Positions 25,213 through 33,598 of a DNA stretch of 64,000 nt are shown one piece after another. Made by a program: the position numbers and the translations under genes. Where the stretch lies: assembly GCF_963666145.1 (NCBI RefSeq), contig NZ_OY762614.1:2032001-2096000 (forward strand), read 5' to 3'. Origin of the DNA: an uncultured Desulfobacter sp. Its GTDB lineage: Bacteria > Desulfobacterota > Desulfobacteria > Desulfobacterales > Desulfobacteraceae. A model generated the notes under the pieces. That model did not search any database. It had not been told where the DNA came from and worked only from the letters and a program-made list of their open reading frames with translations. Positions within the stretch are counted from its first letter, which is position 1, and the number at the start of each line of letters is the position of its first letter.

Positions 25213-25833
25213 TTAGCTCAGCCTCCCTTTGATATTCTCGATACTGGATTCAACCAGCAGAAGATTTTTAAACTTTAAAATGTCGTACACGTTTAGACCT
25301 TCAGTCTTAATTACTTTAACATCCGGAATATTCCTGGAAGACATAGCAAGTTTCGTATCATCAGCGTCTGAGACAATGAGAAGATCATTGAGCTTAAGTG
25401 CGGAAAGCACATTTGCCAATGCTTTTGTCTTAATTTCTTCAAGCTCCAGAGCGTCAATAACAAAAAGTTGACTGTCGGAAACTTTGGCGCTTAACGCCAT
25501 TTTCAGGGCAAGTTTTCTTACTTTTTTAGGCACTTTTATTTCATAGGACCTTGGGCTGGGACCAAAGATAACACCGCCACCTTTACGCAATGGAGACTTA
25601 ATGCTACCGGCCCGGGCATTACCGGTTCCTTTCTGCCTGAATAATTTCTTTGTAGAGCCTGAAATCATACCCCTGGTTTTAGACGCAGCAGTCCCTACCC
25701 GTTTTGACACGAGCTGGGACCGAACGACTTCGTGAAGAACACTTGTTTTAACCGGTATGCTGAAAATTTCGTCAGGTAGCTCAACTTCAGACACTTTAGC
25801 ACCTGTACTGTTTAATACTTCTACAGCAGCCAT
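25213..25833 (-). CDS. rplD: 50S ribosomal protein L4
   Basis: L4 lies at the exit tunnel beside L22 and, in enterobacteria, represses the S10 operon. The 206 residues carry the tunnel loop with KLFRQKGTGNARAGSIKSPL and GGGVIFGPSPRSYEIKVPKK. The spacer to rplC is 139 bp, unusually long in this operon, and contains a hairpin (25931-25958). Confidence 0.97.
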   Translation of the reverse strand: MAAVEVLNSTGAKVSEVELPDEIFSIPVKTSVLHEVVRSQLVSKRVGTAASKTRGMISGSTKKLFRQKGTGNARAGSIKSPLRKGGGVIFGPSPRSYEIKVPKKVRKLALKMALSAKVSDSQLFVIDALELEEIKTKALANVLSALKLNDLLIVSDADDTKLAMSSRNIPDVKVIKTEGLNVYDILKFKNLLLVESSIENIKGRLS

Positions 25834-25930
25834 TATTCTTCCTCTTCAATTTTGATCGACTATGCATCACTGCGAAATAATTGCAATACCCATAGCCGCT
25901 ATTCGTCTATTTATTTAGACTGATGTTCTA

Positions 25931-25958
25931 CCGTTTTTTAATTGTAATCAAAAAACGG
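25931..25958 (-). repeat. Hairpin in the rplC-rplD spacer
   Basis: CCGTTTTTT (25931-25939) pairs perfectly with AAAAAACGG (25950-25958) around a 10-base loop, in the 139-bp spacer between rplC and rplD. Neighbouring genes of this cluster are normally 0-30 bp apart. It could be an internal attenuator or RNA-processing signal, possibly L4-responsive, or a relic; the adjacent A/T-rich sequence also allows a weak promoter. Confidence 0.5.
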
Positions 25959-25972
25959 CTTCAAAAACTGTT

Positions 25973-26605
25973 TTATTTTTTTACATCAGCTTTGCGCACT
26001 TCGACAACACCTGTTTTAAAACCCGGCACAGCTCCTTTTACAAGGATAAGATTGTCGTCGTGTTTAATATCTACAATCGTTAAGTTCTTAACCGTAACCC
26101 GATCTACCCCTTTGTGACCCGGCAATCTTTTTCCTTTGATTACCTTAGCAGGCCAGGCAGAGTTACCGATTGAACCTGGTTTTCTATGATTACGGTTACC
26201 GTGGCTCTCCGGCCCTCTGGAAAAACCATGTCTTTTAATAGTTCCCTGGAAGCCTCGCCCCTTTGATGTACCGGTCACAGTCACTTTGTCGCCAATTGAA
26301 AACATGTCAACGCCGATGGTCGTACCAGCTTCAATATCTTCAACTGAATCTTCTCTAAACTCTTTTAATACGCGAAAGCCTCTATCTGTTGCCTTCTTTA
26401 GATGTCCTGCAATCGGTTTGTTTAGCCGCTCAACCGGCTTTTCATCAAACCCGAGCTGCAAGGCTGTGTACCCGTCGGTGTCCTCAGTCTTTATCTGGGT
26501 CACAACGCAGGGTCCAACCTGCAACACTGTAACAGGAACGAGCTGTCCATCGGAGGCAAACACATTGGTCATCCCGATTTTTTTTCCAAGCAATCCACTC
26601 ATCAT
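25973..26605 (-). CDS. rplC: 50S ribosomal protein L3
   Basis: L3 is an early assembly protein whose loop reaches the peptidyl-transferase centre. The 210 residues start MMSGLLGKKIGMTNVFA and contain TVTGTSKGRGFQGTIKRHGF and RGPESHGNRNHRKPGSIGN, with the Gln in GFQG that is methylated in some species. Two ATGs occur in tandem at the start. It follows rpsJ by 24 bp. Confidence 0.98.
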   Translation of the reverse strand: MMSGLLGKKIGMTNVFASDGQLVPVTVLQVGPCVVTQIKTEDTDGYTALQLGFDEKPVERLNKPIAGHLKKATDRGFRVLKEFREDSVEDIEAGTTIGVDMFSIGDKVTVTGTSKGRGFQGTIKRHGFSRGPESHGNRNHRKPGSIGNSAWPAKVIKGKRLPGHKGVDRVTVKNLTIVDIKHDDNLILVKGAVPGFKTGVVEVRKADVKK

Positions 26606-26629
26606 AACAAATATGTCCCTGTTAATGCA

Positions 26630-26938
26630 CTATAATTTAATTTCGACATCTACGCCGGGGGACAGGTCAAGTTTCATTAACGCGTCCACTGTCTGTTGTG
26701 TCGGCTCAAGAATATCCATCATTCTCTTGTGCGTTCTAATCTCGAACTGCTCACGGGATTTTTTATTCACGTGAGGAGAACGCAACACAGTAAACTTGTT
26801 GATACGAGTGGGTAGGGGAACCGGTCCCACAATTCTGGCACCGGTTTTCCTTGCTGTATCAACAATATCTACTGAAGACTGATCAAGCAGCTTATGATCA
26901 TAAGCTTTGAGCCTAATTCTAATTTTAGTCTTCAACAT
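26630..26938 (-). CDS. rpsJ: 30S ribosomal protein S10
   Basis: S10 is part of the 30S head and, as NusE, joins NusB in transcription antitermination. The 102 residues contain KIRIRLKAYDHKLLDQSSVDI and the loop GPVPLPTRINKFTVLRSPHVN. It follows tuf by 23 bp, so the str and S10 operons are continuous here. Confidence 0.98.
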   Translation of the reverse strand: MLKTKIRIRLKAYDHKLLDQSSVDIVDTARKTGARIVGPVPLPTRINKFTVLRSPHVNKKSREQFEIRTHKRMMDILEPTQQTVDALMKLDLSPGVDVEIKL

Positions 26939-26961
26939 TGTTATTGTTCTTTCTTAATCTA

Positions 26962-28155
26962 CTATTCTATAATTTCGCCAACAACGCCGGCACCAACCGT
27001 ACGACCACCCTCACGGATAGCGAAACGAAGTTCTTTTTCCATGGCGATGGGGTTGATCAACTCAACGTTAATGGTTGCATTATCGCCAGGCATGATCATC
27101 TCAACGCCTTCTTCCAAGCTCAAAACACCAGTGATGTCGGTGGTCCGGAAGAAAAACTGAGGCCTGTAACCTGAGAAGAACGGGGTATGACGCCCACCTT
27201 CTTCTTTGCTCAATGCATACATTTCAGCTTTAAATTTGGTATGCGGGGTAATAGTGCCCGGCTTGCAGACAACCTGACCACGTTCAACCTGATCGCGTTT
27301 GGTACCGCGCAGCAGCAACCCAACATTATCACCAGCCTGTCCTTCATCAAGAAGCTTCCTGAACATCTCAACACCGGTGCAAGTTGTCTTTGCCGTATCT
27401 CTGATACCTACAATTTCGATTTCTTCACCAGTTTTAATAACACCACGCTCAATACGCCCGGTAACAACCGTACCACGACCAGAAATAGAGAACACATCCT
27501 CAATAGGCATCAAGAAGGGCTTAGCCGTATCTCTCTCGGGCTCTGGAACATAAGAGTCAAGGGTATCAAGAAGCTCAAAGATTGGTTTAGCGGCATCATC
27601 GTCAACGTCATCGCACTCCAGAGCCTTAAGCGCAGAACCACGAATAATCGGAGTTTCATCACCAGGAAAATCATAAGTATCCAGAAGCTCCTGAAGCTCC
27701 ATCTCAACCAGTTCAATCAGCTCTTCATCATCGACCATGTCGCATTTATTCAGAAAAACAACGATCTTGGGCACACCAACCTGACGGGCAAGCAGAATAT
27801 GCTCACGGGTCTGGGGCATGGGACCGTCATCAGCGGACACAACAAGAATAGCACCATCCATCTGGGCAGCACCGGTGATCATATTTTTAATATAATCAGC
27901 ATGACCCGGACAATCAACATGCGCGTAATGGCGGTTGTCAGTCTCGTATTCAACATGGGCAGTAGCGATCGTAATACCACGTTCTCTCTCTTCAGGGGCT
28001 TTATCAATTTCATCAAAGGGAACATAAGTTCCATTTCCCTTCAAGCCGGCAAGTTTGGTAATCGCCGCAGTCAGAGTAGTTTTACCATGATCGATATGCC
28101 CGATTGTCCCGATGTTTACATGCGGTTTGTTCCGCTCAAATTTCTCCTTAGCCAT
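26962..28155 (-). CDS. tuf: Translation elongation factor Tu
   Basis: EF-Tu carries aminoacyl-tRNA to the ribosome as a GTP complex. The 397 residues show all GTPase motifs: GHIDHGKTTL (G1, about 18-27), RGITI (G2 threonine), DCPGHADYI (G3), NKCD (G4). Domain 2 and domain 3 are intact. fusA (EF-G), which usually lies between rpsG and tuf, is missing at this site. The tuf gene often found beside tRNA-Thr is absent as well, so this is the only tuf in the window. Confidence 0.98.
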   Translation of the reverse strand: MAKEKFERNKPHVNIGTIGHIDHGKTTLTAAITKLAGLKGNGTYVPFDEIDKAPEERERGITIATAHVEYETDNRHYAHVDCPGHADYIKNMITGAAQMDGAILVVSADDGPMPQTREHILLARQVGVPKIVVFLNKCDMVDDEELIELVEMELQELLDTYDFPGDETPIIRGSALKALECDDVDDDAAKPIFELLDTLDSYVPEPERDTAKPFLMPIEDVFSISGRGTVVTGRIERGVIKTGEEIEIVGIRDTAKTTCTGVEMFRKLLDEGQAGDNVGLLLRGTKRDQVERGQVVCKPGTITPHTKFKAEMYALSKEEGGRHTPFFSGYRPQFFFRTTDITGVLSLEEGVEMIMPGDNATINVELINPIAMEKELRFAIREGGRTVGAGVVGEIIE

Positions 28156-28203
28156 CTTCTGTATTCCTCCTGTGGAATGTTTACAAAGATATTTTCAAAA
28201 ACT

Positions 28204-28671
28204 CTACCACCTAAAATGCGCGAATGCCTTATTAGCCTCTGCCATTCTATGTGTATCTTCTCTTTTCTTAATTGCCCCCCCACGCTCATTATAAGCGTCC
28301 ATCAACTCAGCAGCAAGCTTATTCGCAAAGCCTTTTTCAGAACGACTTCTACTGAAATTAATGAGCCATCTGAAAGCCAAAGCTGTCTGGCGGGCGGGTT
28401 TTATATCAGTGGGAACCTGATAGGTAGACCCACCAATCCTTCTTGATTTCACTTCAACAGAAGGCCTGATATTATCAATCGCTTTTTTAAACACTGCCAG
28501 CGCAGGTTCGCCAATTTTATCTTCAGCAATCATCAACGCAGTAGCCACAACACTCCGGGCAGCATTCTTTTTGCCGTCTTTCATAACGCAATTGACAAAC
28601 TTGGCTGCAAGCTTTTCTTCATGCGTGGCATCCTGCATGAAACCTTCTTTAAACACTAATTTTTCTGCCAT
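28204..28671 (-). CDS. rpsG: 30S ribosomal protein S7
   Basis: S7 starts assembly of the 30S head and contacts the E-site tRNA. The 155 residues contain ESKF-like N-terminal helices, the central RRIGGSTYQVPTDIKPARQ hairpin region and the C-terminal basic helix ending in KAFAHFRW. It lies 60 bp after rpsL and 48 bp before tuf, directly, without fusA. Confidence 0.97.
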   Translation of the reverse strand: MAEKLVFKEGFMQDATHEEKLAAKFVNCVMKDGKKNAARSVVATALMIAEDKIGEPALAVFKKAIDNIRPSVEVKSRRIGGSTYQVPTDIKPARQTALAFRWLINFSRSRSEKGFANKLAAELMDAYNERGGAIKKREDTHRMAEANKAFAHFRW

Positions 28672-28731
28672 CTTAAAAAGTCCACCAAATTTATATTTTA
28701 TTAATATGAATGCTTAAAAAACCCATCGTGA

Positions 28732-29103
28732 CTATTTGGGACGTTTGGCACCATATTTTGAACGCCCCTGGCGACGATCGTCTACACCCAGCGTATCAAG
28801 GGCACCCCGGACGATATGATACCGCACACCCGGAAGGTCTTTTACTCTCCCACCCCTGACCAACACCACAGAGTGCTCCTGGAGATTATGCCCCATGCCC
28901 GGGATATAAGCTGCAACTTCCATACCGGTTGTCAAACGAACCCTTGCAACCTTCCTTAGAGCCGAGTTCGGTTTTTTAGGCGTAGAAGTATACACTCTAG
29001 TGCAAACCCCACGCTTTTGAGGCCCGCCTTTCAACGCCGGCGTACTAACCTTTTTTTCAGCCCTCTTCCTACCTCTTCGTACCAATTGATTTATGGTCGG
29101 CAT
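28732..29103 (-). CDS. rpsL: 30S ribosomal protein S12
   Basis: S12 sits at the decoding centre. The reading frame starts upstream, but the correct start is ATG 29103 (MPTINQLVRRGRK) with GGAG close before it, giving 123 residues. The streptomycin-relevant lysines are the wild-type residues in TSTPKKPNSALRK and the later GRVKDLPGVR loop, so no classical resistance substitution is visible. A strong promoter (29161-29189) stands 58 bp upstream. Confidence 0.98.
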   Translation of the reverse strand: MPTINQLVRRGRKRAEKKVSTPALKGGPQKRGVCTRVYTSTPKKPNSALRKVARVRLTTGMEVAAYIPGMGHNLQEHSVVLVRGGRVKDLPGVRYHIVRGALDTLGVDDRRQGRSKYGAKRPK

Positions 29104-29160
29104 AACTCCACACGCTCCTTCATCAAACATAATAAGTCGCCATACACGACAAAATATTTA

Positions 29161-29189
29161 ATTTTACTTATACTTTTTTGAAATGTCAA
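29161..29189 (-). promoter_or_regulatory. Sigma-70 promoter for rpsL-rpsG-tuf
   Basis: On the minus strand TTGACA (29184-29189) is followed after exactly 17 bp by TAAAAT (29161-29166). It lies in the 102-bp gap between the rpoC stop and the rpsL start, in very A/T-rich sequence. This is a near-consensus promoter, so the str genes need not depend only on read-through from rpoBC. Confidence 0.8.
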
Positions 29190-29205
29190 CAATATTTTAA
29201 TTTTT

Positions 29206-32200
29206 CTATACTTCGGCAAATTCACCATATCCCACTTCGATATTACGATAGCCGGGGAAACCCGTGCCGGCAGGGATAAGTCTTCCCATGACAACGTTTT
29301 CTTTTAACCCTTTAAGACTGTCATATTTACCTTCAATGGCAGCCAGGGTCAGCACCTTGGTTGTTTCCTGGAAGGATGCCGCAGACAAAAAGCTGTCCGT
29401 GGACAAAGAGGCCTTTGTAATACCAAGAATCAAAGGCTCACCCTTGGCCGGCTCACCGCCCTCCATGGCAACCTTCCGGTTGGTTTCCTCGAAAAGAATG
29501 CGGTCAACCTGTTCGTCCGGGATAAAATTGGTGTCCCCGGTGGAGATCACTTTAACCCGACGCATCATCTGCCGGATAACAACCTCAATGTGCTTGTCAT
29601 TAATGCGCACACCCTGGAGCCTGTATACTTCCTGGACCTCATCGACCAAGTACTTGGCCAATGCCACTTCCCCTTTGATGTTCATGATGTCCTGGGGATT
29701 TGCAGACCCTGCGATCAGCGGATCACCTGATTTTACATAATCACCGTCATACACGGATACATGCTGCCCCTTGGGGATGGCGTACTCCTTTGCCTCACCA
29801 ACGTCAGCAGGCTTGATCGTAACCTTCTGACGGCCTTTGGTTCCCTTTGAAACTGTGACATAACCGTCTATTTCCGTCAAAACAGCCGGATCTTTTGGTT
29901 TTCTGACCTCAAACAACTCTGCAACCCTGGGCAGACCACCGGTGATATCTTTTGTTTTTGTGGTGGCACGCGGCAACTTGGCAATAACATCACCTGCCAT
30001 GATATTATCATCTTCTTCCACCGTTAGAATCGCATTTACCGGCAGGTAATATCTGGCAGGGGTCTTTGAATTCGGCAGCTTAACCGCTTTACCCTCTTTA
30101 TCTTTTACGGTAATTCTGGGCCGGACCTCAACATCCTTGCTTTCAATGATCGTTCTGGACACCTTACCGGTAACCGGGTCAATCTGCTCTTGAACCGTAT
30201 TACCCACGATAATGTCGGCAAATCGAATCCGTCCGGACACTTCCGTGATAATCGGCGTGGTAAAGGGATCCCAGGAGGCTATAATATCTCCAGGTTCAAT
30301 CTGCTGACCATTTTTGGCATGCAAAGTAGCACCATAGATAACATTATCTTTGGCACGCTCACGTCCCTCCTCACCGACAATGGTCACACCACCGCCCTTA
30401 CGGTTCATGACAATGACATCGCCCTGGGCCGAAGTTACGGTCTGGATATCGTCGTTGAACTTTAAAATTCCACCAACTCGGGCCTTGACTTCTGCGACCT
30501 CAACCTTTCTTGAAGCGGTACCACCGATATGGAAGGTACGCATGGTCAACTGGGTGCCCGGCTCGCCAATGGACTGGGCGGCCACAATACCAATGGCCTG
30601 GCCGATTTCAACGGTGACACCATGAGCCAAATCACGGCCATAACATCTCGAACAGACGCCGTGCCTTGAATTACAAGTCAATACGGATCTAATCTTTACC
30701 CGCTGAACACCAGCAGCCTCAATGGCAGCCACATGGGACTCATTCAGTTCCGTGTCGGATGCCACAATAAATTCATCCGAATAGGGGTCACGAATATCCT
30801 CCTGGGTAACACGACCGAGTATTCTTTCCCCAAGGGTCTGAATAATTTCCCCACCCTCATACAATGCTTCAACTTCTATACCGTTAATAGTACCGCAATC
30901 AGGCTCGACAATCGTGCAGTCCTGGCCGACATCAGCCAGACGGCGGGTAAGATAACCGGAGTTGGCTGTTTTCAGTGCGGTATCCGCAAGCCCTTTTCGT
31001 GCACCATGGGTGGAAATAAAGTACTGCAGAACGGACAGACCTTCACGGAAACAAGCCGTGATGGGGTTTTCAATAATTTCGCCCGAAGGTTTAGCCATCA
31101 ACCCACGCATACCGGCCAACTGGCGCATCTGATCCTTGGAGCCACGGGCCCCGGAATCCGCCATAACATAGACAGCATTAAGTTCTTCCGAACCGTCCGA
31201 CCCTTCTTTTTGGGGCGGATTTTTCATAACTTCCATCATGGCGTTGGCAATATCATCTGTGGCCTGGGCCCAGATATCGACCACCTTATTATATTTCTCG
31301 CCCTGGGTAATCAGACCTTCGGAATACTGGTTTTTGATATCTTCAATATTTTTTTCCGCCTTGCCAATGAGATCCCATTTATTGGCCGGAATAATCATGT
31401 CGTCAATGCAGATGGACAGCCCGCCAAGGGTTGAATTTTTGTACCCAATATCCTTCAGGCGATCAGAAAGGATAACCGTTTCCTTTAAACCGATATTTCT
31501 ATAAGCATAATCAATCAGCTTAACAATGGATTTTTTGTCCATCAACTTGTTCACCAGACTAAACGGCAACGTTGAGGTTCTTTCGTCCACTTTGAAAATG
31601 GTATACTTGTCACCTACCATCCGCACATCAGTAAATTGATCTTGCTTGAGCCCATAAAGCTGCTCCACCACCACGTCGGAAACATGGAAAATATTTTTGA
31701 ACTCTTTACGAGTTAAAACGCCGGTTTTCCCCCGGGTCTTTTTAATTTCCTCATCTCCATATTTTTCAAGGACAGTGTCGAAATCCTCCCCAGCCTTGAG
31801 TTCAGCCAGCGCGGCTTCGGCATCTTCAAGAGTCCCAGTCCGAATACGGCTCATATCCAACAGCACATCACCAGGAATGGTTTCCCACAGCAGAATTCGG
31901 CCGGTGGTAGTTTCATAAATCACGTCGTCAATGCGGACTTTAATTTTGGCATGAATATCAAGCGCTCCGGCATCAAAGGCAAACCGAACCTCGTCGATAC
32001 TTGAGAAAGTAGCCCCTTCTCCCTGCTGCCCTGACATCGCCCGGGTCATATAATAAATGCCCAATACAATATCCTGGGTAGGAACAATAATAGGCTGCCC
32101 GTTTGCGGGAGACAAGATATTGTTGGTGGAGAGCATCATCACCCGAGCCTCAAGCTGGGATTCCAGGGAGAGTGGCACATGAACGGCCATCTGGTCTCCG

Positions 32201-33588
32201 TCAAAGTCAGCGTTGAATGCCGGACACACCAAGGGATGAAGCTGAATGGCCTTGCCCTCAATCAATACCGGTTCAAACGCCTGGAAGCCGAGACGATGCA
32301 GGGTGGGTGCACGGTTAAGCATTACCGGGTATTCCTTGACAACCGCTTCAAGGGCATCCCACACTTCCGTTTCTTCGCGTTCCACCATTTTCTTGGCACT
32401 TTTGACCGTAGAGACCAGGCTTTTTTGCTCAAGGTAATTGTAAATAAACGGTTTAAACAACTCCAACGCCATTTTCTTAGGAATACCGCACTGATGAAGC
32501 CGTAGTTCAGATCCCACGGTAATAACGGTACGACCTGAGTAATCCACACGTTTACCCAAAAGGTTCTGGCGGAAACGACCTTGTTTGCCTTTTAGCGTGT
32601 CAGACAGTGATTTTAACGGGCGTTTATTGGTACCTGTGACCACCCGGCCATGGCGGCCATTGTCAAAAAGTACGTCCACCGCTTCCTGAAGCATACGCTT
32701 TTCGTTGCGAACAATAATATCAGGGGCATTGAGATCAACCAGCCGTTTAAGACGGTTATTGCGGTTGAGCACCCGACGATACAGATCATTCAGATCCGAG
32801 GTGGCAAACCGTCCGCCTTCCAGGGGAACCAGAGGACGCAGATCCGGCGGCAAAATTGGACAGGCCGTGAGAATCATCCGTGAAGGCTCTATACCGGAGG
32901 ACAAAAACGCATCAATTACCTTCATTCGCTTGGCCATTTTTTGCTGTTTTGCCATGGATTTAGTCAGACCGATCTCTTCGGTCAGCTCATCGTGAACAGC
33001 CTGAAGATCGATCTCATTGAGCAGCGTTAAAATAGCCTCTGCACCAAGTCCTGCAACAAAGCCCTCCTCTCCGAATGTTTCAATGGCCTCGTAATACTGG
33101 TCATCGGAGAGCAGTTGCATTTTTTTAAGCCCCGTATCCTTGGGGTCAATAACGATGAAGGAATCAAAGTAAAGAACCTTCTCCAGATTCTTCAACGTCA
33201 TATCCAGCACATTGCCTATCTTTGAAGGCAGACTTTTCAAAAACCAGATATGAGAAACAGGCGCGGCAAGTTCAATGTGCGCCATACGATCGCGCCTGAC
33301 TTTGGATTGAATAACCTCAACCCCACATTTCTCACAGACCACGCCCCGGTGTTTCATGCGTTTATACTTACCGCAATTACACTCATAGTCCTTGGTCGGT
33401 CCAAATACCTTGGCGCAGAAAAGACCGTCACGTTCGGGCTTAAAAGTCCTATAGTTAATGGTTTCTGGTTTTTTTATTTCACCGTAGGACCATTCCCGAA
33501 TCTGATCGGATGATGCAAGGCTGATCTGAACGCCCTGGTAACTTTGAGGATCCTTGGGTTTTGCGAAGAAATCATAAATATTATCCAA
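29206..33588 (-). CDS. rpoC: RNA polymerase subunit beta'
   Basis: Beta' carries the catalytic magnesium site and the clamp. The 1460 residues start with the zinc-binding domain (YECNCGKYKRMKHRG, then VVCEKCGVEV), pass the lid/rudder region, and include the absolutely conserved NADFDGDQMAVHVPLS loop with three Asp. The trigger-loop region and the second zinc site are present near SRHGVCSRCYGRDLAHG (about residue 890). The gap to rpoB is 10 bp, and the genes are co-transcribed. Confidence 0.99.
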   Translation of the reverse strand: MDNIYDFFAKPKDPQSYQGVQISLASSDQIREWSYGEIKKPETINYRTFKPERDGLFCAKVFGPTKDYECNCGKYKRMKHRGVVCEKCGVEVIQSKVRRDRMAHIELAAPVSHIWFLKSLPSKIGNVLDMTLKNLEKVLYFDSFIVIDPKDTGLKKMQLLSDDQYYEAIETFGEEGFVAGLGAEAILTLLNEIDLQAVHDELTEEIGLTKSMAKQQKMAKRMKVIDAFLSSGIEPSRMILTACPILPPDLRPLVPLEGGRFATSDLNDLYRRVLNRNNRLKRLVDLNAPDIIVRNEKRMLQEAVDVLFDNGRHGRVVTGTNKRPLKSLSDTLKGKQGRFRQNLLGKRVDYSGRTVITVGSELRLHQCGIPKKMALELFKPFIYNYLEQKSLVSTVKSAKKMVEREETEVWDALEAVVKEYPVMLNRAPTLHRLGFQAFEPVLIEGKAIQLHPLVCPAFNADFDGDQMAVHVPLSLESQLEARVMMLSTNNILSPANGQPIIVPTQDIVLGIYYMTRAMSGQQGEGATFSSIDEVRFAFDAGALDIHAKIKVRIDDVIYETTTGRILLWETIPGDVLLDMSRIRTGTLEDAEAALAELKAGEDFDTVLEKYGDEEIKKTRGKTGVLTRKEFKNIFHVSDVVVEQLYGLKQDQFTDVRMVGDKYTIFKVDERTSTLPFSLVNKLMDKKSIVKLIDYAYRNIGLKETVILSDRLKDIGYKNSTLGGLSICIDDMIIPANKWDLIGKAEKNIEDIKNQYSEGLITQGEKYNKVVDIWAQATDDIANAMMEVMKNPPQKEGSDGSEELNAVYVMADSGARGSKDQMRQLAGMRGLMAKPSGEIIENPITACFREGLSVLQYFISTHGARKGLADTALKTANSGYLTRRLADVGQDCTIVEPDCGTINGIEVEALYEGGEIIQTLGERILGRVTQEDIRDPYSDEFIVASDTELNESHVAAIEAAGVQRVKIRSVLTCNSRHGVCSRCYGRDLAHGVTVEIGQAIGIVAAQSIGEPGTQLTMRTFHIGGTASRKVEVAEVKARVGGILKFNDDIQTVTSAQGDVIVMNRKGGGVTIVGEEGRERAKDNVIYGATLHAKNGQQIEPGDIIASWDPFTTPIITEVSGRIRFADIIVGNTVQEQIDPVTGKVSRTIIESKDVEVRPRITVKDKEGKAVKLPNSKTPARYYLPVNAILTVEEDDNIMAGDVIAKLPRATTKTKDITGGLPRVAELFEVRKPKDPAVLTEIDGYVTVSKGTKGRQKVTIKPADVGEAKEYAIPKGQHVSVYDGDYVKSGDPLIAGSANPQDIMNIKGEVALAKYLVDEVQEVYRLQGVRINDKHIEVVIRQMMRRVKVISTGDTNFIPDEQVDRILFEETNRKVAMEGGEPAKGEPLILGITKASLSTDSFLSAASFQETTKVLTLAAIEGKYDSLKGLKENVVMGRLIPAGTGFPGYRNIEVGYGEFAEV

Positions 33589-33598
33589 TGTCTTCTCC

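Noticed and set aside
27187..28446. Plus-strand frame of 419 codons opposite tuf and rpsG
   Set aside because: It is the antisense of EF-Tu and S7 with Asn/Thr-rich translation and no start signals; a shadow of strong codon bias.
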